Shown: positions 58,103 to 64,000 of the stretch, one piece after another
How the letters are laid out: each line of letters begins with the position of its first letter
Numbering within the stretch: the first letter of the stretch is position 1
Assembly (NCBI GenBank): GCA_023105745.1
Contig: JALGQZ010000003.1
Coordinates: 70,840,696-70,904,695, forward strand
DNA from: Austropuccinia psidii
Lineage: Eukaryota; Basidiomycota; Pucciniomycetes; Pucciniales; Sphaerophragmiaceae
Direction of reading: 5' to 3'
Length of the DNA: 64,000 nucleotides
Position numbers and translations under genes: made by a program
Notes under the pieces: generated by a model
What the model was told of the DNA's origin: nothing
What the model saw: the letters and a program-made list of their open reading frames with translations, nothing else
Databases searched by the model: none

Positions 58103-59060
58103 GAAATTGTCAGCCTGTGACTCAAAACCAGAGCACAAGCATGACAGCCAATATACCATAAATCAATGGTATAGCCAAGATACCACCAAAACATGGAACT
58201 GAGCCAAATTAGCTCAAAAGGTATCAAAAGAAAGAGGAAACTCACCTCTTTCTGAAAATACAAGTCCCATCACCATAGGACAAGAAATAACAAAGTTATT
58301 CCTGCTCAAAGTCATTGCTGAGCATAAACCTTAATTTTCACCTCTCATCTAAAATCTAGAAGGAGAGGTTTAACCCCATCAAATGGGTATTCAAAATGAA
58401 GCTCTAAGCCAGGGCTATCCAATGGTACCAGCCAAACTGAGCTAGCACCAGTATTACTTGAGTTATGGTCAAATTCAGACCAAATAAGGGTGAACAAAAC
58501 ATTCACCTCTCATCTAACTTTTACAGTTTTAGTGTGAGATACTTAAAGTGGGGTCTTTTTGGAAAGAGCACAATCAGGGCTATCTGATGGTGTCATCCAT
58601 TTCCCCATAACTCAACTACAACAGAAGTTATTGACCAAACAAGCTTAATACAGCTTTTTGCCCAAACCACGCCAATGTACAAAATACTTGTACATGGGAT
58701 AACTTTGTCATATTTAATGATAACCATGTCAAGTTGGGTACCATTGTGTAGAGCTCATATAGAGCTATTCAATGAACCAACTTTGAGCTTGATATCTCAA
58801 AAACTGACAGAGTTATGACCATTTTAAGGTCAAAATCCCACCAGCTGTCATATACAGCCTTACCATGGGATAACACCCCATAATCATGAATATGAGGTGT
58901 CAACAGACGAAGAAGCATGTTTTTACTTCAATACCTCATATGTCAGTCAATACTGGGGTCCCATACAGTTTCTGTACAGCATTCTACGCGTCATACACGT
59001 CAGAATCAGGCTGTGAGGTCCCCAGATGAAAATTTTCACCCTGTATTGGTGAAAACCGCC

Positions 59061-59086
59061 CAGATGTGGTTTCAAAACCACATCTG
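59061..59086. promoter_or_regulatory. Perfect 12-bp inverted repeat upstream of the TATA-like box
   Basis: CAGATGTGGTTT, two bases, AAACCACATCTG. A second one, GTGAAAAGGT and ACCTTTTCAC with a 6-base spacer, follows at 59164-59189. The core TGTGGTT...AACCACA is kept in the other Family 2 LTRs. It could bind a dimeric factor or form a hairpin. Confidence 0.5.
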
Positions 59087-59200
59087 AGCCCAATACAGTG
59101 TATACAGGTTGTTTGCAAACCACAAGCCTGTCATGGGGAGTGAAAAATCTTCACTCCCTCTACGTGAAAAGGTTTAATCACCTTTTCACCTCAATTTCAG

Positions 59201-59209
59201 GATAAAAGG
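59201..59209 (+). promoter_or_regulatory. TATA-like box of the Family 2 LTR
   Basis: GATAAAAGG, at the same place as 29098 in the other copy. Confidence 0.5.
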
Positions 59210-59544
59210 AGGGCTTTTCACAGCCAAAAACCTTTCCTCATCCTGCTCTTGAATACCCTACGTAGTAAACTGTCAAAAACAGTTTTACTCTTGGGTAATA
59301 ATCAGGTATTATTATAATCTTAATAATTGTAGTCTTTATTATTGTAACCCAACAGGTAAAGCTGCACCCAGGGCTTTCAACAGCGCTCACCACCACTATA
59401 TCCACTATAGTAAAGCCCTTTATTATTAAATTAGAACCATCTTCAACTCTTATAAAACCTTTTTAACTTTTATACACCGTGTCACAGTCATAGTTAAAAG
59501 TTGTAAATACACTTTATTACTCTTATCATAGACTCAGCCTGACA

Positions 59545-59563
59545 TTTTGGGGGCCTGGCCGTG
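59545..59563 (+). other. Primer-binding site of the Family 2 element
   Basis: TTTTGGGGGCCTGGCCGTG follows the LTR. The first eleven bases are shared with Family 2 at 29423 and closely with Family 3. The 59564-60039 leader that follows shows no clear gene. Confidence 0.6.
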
Positions 59564-60039
59564 TTTTTTACTTATTTTGGACCTTACAAGCGTCATTTTC
59601 TTTTTGGAAAATATATTTCATATATATTCCTCTTTAAAAATTTAATAATACTCATATTTTTAAAGAGTATTTGTCTAGTGGCTAATAACCACAAGACCAG
59701 TATTTTTGGCGTGTTTTGCATATAAAAACACTTTTAAGCCATTTATACAGTCTCAATTCTTAATTGAATTAAGACAGCTCATACTGATAAACCAACAGTT
59801 GAGGCGTGTTTGGACACATTGTTAACTCAATTGTCCTGTAATACACCATTTTTTGACAGATTATACTTGCTAATAACAAGTATTCTGTAAGATATTGGTA
59901 TACAAACAGTATACCAATAATCAATAAGCTGTATTTCTGACGTGGAATTGTTAATTCAATTACACTGTCACTATACAAGGGCATACTGTAGTAACATACA
60001 AGCCCAGAGGCCATTCTTAGACGTGCAAAACCAGCCTTG

Positions 60040-60087
60040 TAAGAAGTCTTAACTGACATAAGCCCTCTTTTTCCTGTTTTGATTCAG
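60040..60087 (+). other. Putative leader intron (48 bp)
   Basis: Donor GTAAGA at 60040, branch AACTGAC and acceptor TTTTGATTCAG ending at 60087. No upstream ATG in frame was found, so the translation start of the gag exon remains open. Confidence 0.5.
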
Positions 60088-60387
60088 TGGAAGAAAATTT
60101 CATACCACTTGAGACCCAGTCACAGGCCAACATACCAGTGACACCCTCAGAACCAGAGGGCAGCAAGGGCAAAGGAAAAAGGCTTAGTGAAGGCCTCATC
60201 ACAGCCAAAAAGTGGACACCAATAGCCACTCAGAGGAGTAGAAAACCACGAAACTCTGCTTCAATACAAGGTAAACCAACCTTAACCACTTGTACAGGGA
60301 AGATTACAATTATTAACCCAGTTGTAACCTCCAAAGGCAAACTGCCCAAATCAGCAGATAACAAATTTGTACAAGGCACAGTCAAAG
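60088..60387 (+). CDS. Family 2 gag, first coding exon
   Basis: One hundred codons with no stop: EENFIPLETQSQANIPV, then basic SKGKGKRLSEGL and KKWTPIATQRSRKPRNS, ending KFVQGTVK. Without splicing the frame stops at 60432-60434. The donor GTAAAT at 60388 and acceptor at 60455 fuse it in frame to the gag block that starts TLASKGTSQR. The start codon is unclear: the first codon here would be GTG, or the exon continues from an upstream exon across 60040-60087. The basic character suggests RNA binding by the Gag N-terminus. Confidence 0.6.
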
Positions 60388-60455
60388 GTAAATACCCTAA
60401 GAACATAAAGTTTTTGACTGCTTGCAAACACTGATATGTCCCCTGCATACCTCAG
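60388..60455 (+). other. Gag intron (68 bp) with tandem acceptor
   Basis: Donor G|GTAAAT at 60388; acceptor CCTCAG ending at 60455 continues the gag frame (E-TLASKGT). A second AG two bases later (60457) would instead enter the frame that is open through pol (DLGFQRN). Confidence 0.6.
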
Positions 60456-63400
60456 AGACCTTGGCTTCCAAAGGAACCAGCCAGAGGATAGAGCAGGAAT
60501 GTCTAGAACCAGAAGACCTGAAAGAAGACACATTGGACACAGTGGTGGATGGCAAAACAATGAGGGAGATAATATCAACCTTGCCATTCACACTCCAATT
60601 CAACAGAAACCTCAAACCAGAGGACTGGAAGGATATGGATCAAGTTCTTCAAATCCACCAACTCCTCAAAGATTTGTTTCAATGGAGTATGGACAACAAG
60701 AGGTTCAACCTAGCAACTCACTGGGCAGAACTGGGATCAAGTTGCCAGAAGATCTGTCTCAAAGAGATAGACTTCAAAGACCTTATGGTAATCACCAAGG
60801 GTTGGAATCCTACCAGGCAGCACAGACTCCTGGAGGCAAGGGCACAGAGGATAAGGGAGAATCAAGCCACTATCCAAGCTATAGAAGAACAGTTAACCCA
60901 GACAGGGCCTACTCAGATTCCTTCAGGTTCACAAGGAGCATGCCAAATCAGCTCTCCAGTGGCTTCACACCATTCAGAAACCAGCAGATCAGTGGCCAAG
61001 AGTCACCATTCTTCACAATTCCAGGAAGTTTCCAGGAGAAGACAAGGCAACAAGGGCAAAAACAAAGCCTCCTTCAACCAGAGGAGGAAGGAGTCAGACC
61101 CCATGATCCAGAAGCTGTTAGATTTGGTAAAAGAAGTACACAAGAACCAGAAGTAGTTGTAAACCACTCTAGAATCAGTAGTCCTAGTAATAGAAACATT
61201 ACCCCCACTCAGACTGAAAATAACATTATCACATCTGAGAGTAACATCAACAGTGACACACTGTGGTTACAAATGTCCCAATATGCTGAGCAATCTGCAA
61301 AGCAGGCTACAGAATTTGCAGCTGCCCAAGAAAGGATGAGAAAAACTCAAGCCTCATTGGAGCAGATAGTTAAAAACCTTCAGGAAGGATATGCTCAACT
61401 GAGCAAAGCCTCTGAAGAAACCAACAAGAGACTGAATCAAGTCTCTGAAGAACAACACCATAGTAGCAGGGACAGGGAGTGTCTGAACCAAGACATCAAC
61501 AAATTGTTTGATGCCTACCATAGCTTAAAGCCCCAACCACAAGGCCAAGCTATGGAGAATCCATATCAACCAGATGACATCAAACCAGATGCCATGTTGT
61601 TGAATAAGGCAAGATCTCCATCACAATACCAGGATGGAGATGGCATGTCTTATTCAGAGAAGGAAGCCTTGAAACAGCTTCCTGAGGCCTCAAACTGGCC
61701 CAAATTCTCTGGATCAGGAGAATATGATCATATGGAACTCATAGATTATATTGATGGACTCTTCATTGATGTACCAAGCATACCAGATTACTGGATTACT
61801 GCTAGACTGAATACTGCATTTAAAGGTCATGCAAGTATATGGTACACTGAAATGAAAGAAATCCATGGCAGAAGAAATTGGCCATGGTGGAAGAGTCAAA
61901 TAATCCAAAAGTACAGTAATGGAACTTGGATATGGCAAAAGACCATGTCATTTGAGAATGACAAATACTCTGTGGACAAAGATCCATATGAGTGGTGTCT
62001 TAGACAGTCTAAAAGACTTAAAGCCATTGATCCTCAGATGAACATCCAAATGAGGAATCACAAACTCCTGACACAACTGCCAGGAGAACTAGAGCATGCA
62101 GTAAAGTGCAGATGCAACCAAAATTGCACTCTAGATGATATAGCCAATACCTTACAAGACATAAGGAAAAGGACTAATATAGGGAAATTCACCCCATATA
62201 GAAGCAGTAGTTTCAAAGAGAAACAACCTTTCAGGGTGGAGTTTAAAGACAAACCCAGAGAAAAAGTGGCAGAAGTGGCAAAGAAGAAGAATTCTTGTCA
62301 CAATTGTGGTTCAACAGACCACTATGCTAACAACTGTCCAAAGGCAAAGAAAAAAGTCTATGCCATAGAGAAAGTCCCGGAGGAAGAACCTCCAACAGAG
62401 GATTCTGAATCAGACTCTATGGGTGATGCCATTAGAGAACCATCTGATGAGGATCAAGACCCAAGAGAGGAATTTCTAGTGGAATACCAAGAGGAAACCC
62501 CACTAGAAATCCAGGATATACAGTTGGAAGCAGGCATGCCACAAGACACTGCCAACAAAAACTTGTGTAAACATACACAAGATGCACAAACATTCCTGGT
62601 TACACCAACCAAAGGAATGGCATATATACATGGAACAGCCACAAAAATGACTGTATGTATTGACAATGCTCAGCACCCACTGATCATTGACAGTGGAGCA
62701 CACTGCTCCATAGTGGCCAGAAATTATCTGGATAAACACTTCCCAAACTGGGAAAAAGAACTCTTGCCCACCAGGGCAAAGAACTTTAAGAGTGCATCTG
62801 GAAAGATGACCTCTATTGGGACAATTATCAAAGAGATAATTATACCCCACAGAAAAGGTAATATCAGACTCAACCCAGAGTTTGTAGTGCTTGAAGATGC
62901 CCACATCCAAGGGTTTTTACTGGGGACAGATTACCAGAGGATGTATGGCATAGATATTTACAATAGTAAAAATAGGCATATTACCATTGGTACTAACAAG
63001 GAAAAGAAATTTTCTCTTGATATATACCAGATATCTTCTCAGGACCCACTGGAAGAACTTCTGAAAGAATTCAGAGAGGGACAGTTTAGCACTACCCTCA
63101 CCAGTAAACAAAAGTTAAGTTTACTGAAGATGCTGAGGAAGAATAGACCAGCATTTGCCATTGGTGAAGAACCATTAGGCAAGATCAAAGGCCATGATAT
63201 AGAACTATATCTGGATGTGGAAAGGCCTTATCCACCCATGTTAAGGAGACCTCCTTACCCAGCAAGTCTGGAGACCAGGAAAGAGATTGAGAAACATATC
63301 AATGAACTCCTGGACATGGATGTCATTAGGAAGATTGGACATAATGAGATAGTGGAAATTACCACCCCTGTCCTAATCACCTGGCATGATGGCAAGTCTA

Positions 63401-64000
63401 GATTGTGTGGAGACTTCAGAGCCCTGAATAACTACACAAAAGCAGACAGGTACCCTATACCAAGGATACCTCATGCCTTGGATAAACTGGCTAAAGCCAA
63501 ATACATAACCAAGATGGATTGTATGAAAGGCTTCCACCAAAATGGAGTTAAACCAAACTCCATGAAGTTGCTCAGAATAATATGCCATATGGGCATATAT
63601 GAGTACACCAGGATGCCATTTGGCATCAAAAATGCACCAGCCCACTTCCAAAGGATGATGGACACCATATTTCAGGAAGAAATAATGGAAGGCTGGATGG
63701 TAGTATATATTGATGATATCATTATATACTCAGAGACATGGGAAGACCATGTACAATACATAGACAGAGTGCTAAGTAAATGTACACCCATCAATCTAAA
63801 AATTTCACTTAAAAAGTGTAATTTTGGCCAACAAGAGCTACTAGCTCTAGGACACAAAGTCTCAGGCCTTAGTCTGGCAATTGACCAGAACGAAGTAGCA
63901 GCAGTACTGCAAAAGCCAGTACCAAAGAGCATTAAAGAAATGCAATCTTTCCTTGGGTTTGCTAGCTACTATAGAAACCACATCAAAAACTTTGCCCACA
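60436..64000 (+). CDS. Family 2 gag-pol, 1188 codons open to the window edge
   Basis: From ATG 60436 this frame has no stop to position 64000. About codons 1-230 overlap the gag N-terminal frame and are Gln/Ser/Pro-rich. From about 240: LWLQMSQYAEQ and a coiled region, capsid WPKFSGSGEYDHMELIDYID near codon 420, WPWWKSQIIQKY, zinc knuckle CHNCGSTDHYANNC (codons 621-634), protease LIIDSGAHCS (Asp at codon 752) and reverse transcriptase with RLCGDFRALNNYT, KMDCMKGFHQN, MPFGIKNAP, catalytic YIDD (codons 1091-1094) and FLGFASYYRNHIKNFAH at the edge. RNase H, integrase and 3' LTR should follow outside. All visible catalytic residues are present. The N-terminal part may be an artefact of a one-base loss near 61120. 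Confidence 0.88.
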   Translation, partial: MSPAYLRDLGFQRNQPEDRAGMSRTRRPERRHIGHSGGWQNNEGDNINLAIHTPIQQKPQTRGLEGYGSSSSNPPTPQRFVSMEYGQQEVQPSNSLGRTGIKLPEDLSQRDRLQRPYGNHQGLESYQAAQTPGGKGTEDKGESSHYPSYRRTVNPDRAYSDSFRFTRSMPNQLSSGFTPFRNQQISGQESPFFTIPGSFQEKTRQQGQKQSLLQPEEEGVRPHDPEAVRFGKRSTQEPEVVVNHSRISSPSNRNITPTQTENNIITSESNINSDTLWLQMSQYAEQSAKQATEFAAAQERMRKTQASLEQIVKNLQEGYAQLSKASEETNKRLNQVSEEQHHSSRDRECLNQDINKLFDAYHSLKPQPQGQAMENPYQPDDIKPDAMLLNKARSPSQYQDGDGMSYSEKEALKQLPEASNWPKFSGSGEYDHMELIDYIDGLFIDVPSIPDYWITARLNTAFKGHASIWYTEMKEIHGRRNWPWWKSQIIQKYSNGTWIWQKTMSFENDKYSVDKDPYEWCLRQSKRLKAIDPQMNIQMRNHKLLTQLPGELEHAVKCRCNQNCTLDDIANTLQDIRKRTNIGKFTPYRSSSFKEKQPFRVEFKDKPREKVAEVAKKKNSCHNCGSTDHYANNCPKAKKKVYAIEKVPEEEPPTEDSESDSMGDAIREPSDEDQDPREEFLVEYQEETPLEIQDIQLEAGMPQDTANKNLCKHTQDAQTFLVTPTKGMAYIHGTATKMTVCIDNAQHPLIIDSGAHCSIVARNYLDKHFPNWEKELLPTRAKNFKSASGKMTSIGTIIKEIIIPHRKGNIRLNPEFVVLEDAHIQGFLLGTDYQRMYGIDIYNSKNRHITIGTNKEKKFSLDIYQISSQDPLEELLKEFREGQFSTTLTSKQKLSLLKMLRKNRPAFAIGEEPLGKIKGHDIELYLDVERPYPPMLRRPPYPASLETRKEIEKHINELLDMDVIRKIGHNEIVEITTPVLITWHDGKSRLCGDFRALNNYTKADRYPIPRIPHALDKLAKAKYITKMDCMKGFHQNGVKPNSMKLLRIICHMGIYEYTRMPFGIKNAPAHFQRMMDTIFQEEIMEGWMVVYIDDIIIYSETWEDHVQYIDRVLSKCTPINLKISLKKCNFGQQELLALGHKVSGLSLAIDQNEVAAVLQKPVPKSIKEMQSFLGFASYYRNHIKNFAH
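60456..61156 (+). CDS. Family 2 gag, N-terminal domain (exon 2 frame)
   Basis: Continuing from the spliced exon: TLASKGTSQRIEQECLEPED, then REIISTLPFTLQFNRNLKPE, DLFQWSMDNKRFNLATHWAE and a Gln/Ser/Lys-rich tail ending at TAG 61154-61156. A clear homologue of the helical part exists in the gag-only element at 30640-30987. Around 61115-61130 the sense appears to pass into the neighbouring frame (GKRSTQEPEVVVN), as expected from loss of one base. So this frame either ends here or needs a frameshift to reach the capsid and pol. Confidence 0.65.

Larger units (their letters stand above)
58108..59544 (+). repeat. Family 2 5' LTR (1437 bp)
   Basis: TGTCAGCCTGTGACTC to CAGCCTGACA. It matches the copies at 28003, 32757 and 43128. 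Confidence 0.93.
58108..64000 (+). mobile_element. Family 2 Ty3/gypsy element, near-intact, runs off the window
   Basis: 5' LTR (58108-59544), primer-binding site, two short introns, gag and pol through most of the reverse transcriptase before the window ends. The left target site should be GAAAT at 58103-58107. It is inserted next to the polypurine tract of an antisense Family 1 element. Confidence 0.9.

Noticed and set aside
62058..62910. Minus-strand frames opposite the Family 2 zinc knuckle and protease
   Set aside because: The plus strand has a continuous gag-pol frame with clear motifs, so these are shadows.
1..64000. tRNA, rRNA and other structural RNA genes
   Set aside because: I found no cloverleaf with a B box or any rRNA-like stretch by eye, though a tRNA scan would be more reliable.

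Overview
The window is a retrotransposon graveyard from an AT-rich eukaryotic genome, most likely a basidiomycete rust fungus (Pucciniales). The evidence is short GT-AG introns of about 48-79 bp with CTGAC-like branch sites, Ty3/gypsy elements ending in a chromodomain, a fungal Zn2Cys6-type protein and a MULE transposon with an OTU domain. The gag and pol wording reminds me of Austropuccinia psidii, but that is recollection and was not checked. I see no tRNA, rRNA or CRISPR. The only piece that looks like an ordinary cellular gene is a broken SNF2-family ATPase fragment at 44568-45398.

Three Ty3/gypsy families account for nearly everything. Family 1 has LTRs TGTCACA...TGTGACA in short (about 740 bp) and long (about 1.5-1.7 kb) forms, a long TTGATT/TCAAGA leader, gag, pol and a chromodomain, and appears to self-prime. 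Family 2 has LTRs TGTCAGCC...CTGACA of about 1.42-1.44 kb. Family 3 has LTRs TGTGAGCC...TTACA of about 1.8-1.9 kb. Families 2 and 3 share the primer-binding core TTTGGGGGCC.

Layout: 1-2434 AT-rich LTR-like sequence with a Family 3 solo LTR. 2435-3187 Family 2 scraps. 3188-13849 a Family 1 element (5' LTR, gag, pol, chromodomain) followed by a convergent Zn2Cys6 gene split by a Family 3 solo LTR. 13850-17479 an antisense, truncated Family 1 element. 17480-18695 part of a Family 3 LTR. 18696-39848 an antisense Family 3 element containing a Family 1 solo LTR, a complete but gag-only Family 2 element (28003-34176) and a MULE (34443-39566), which itself carries another solo LTR. 39849-44567 the 3' end of a Family 2 element with a Family 3 solo LTR. 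44568-45398 the SNF2-like pseudogene. 45399-46274 a Family 1 LTR fragment. 46275-56542 a third Family 1 element with two Family 3 solo LTRs inside it. 56543-58102 the 3' LTR and polypurine tract of an antisense Family 1 element. 58108-64000 a Family 2 element whose gag-pol frame is open to the window edge.

Insertion boundaries are mostly exact: seven solo LTRs and one complete element keep perfect 5-bp target duplications, and the MULE has an 8-bp one. Most coding regions are decayed. The best preserved is the Family 2 gag-pol at the right end, where an open frame of 1188 codons reaches the edge.
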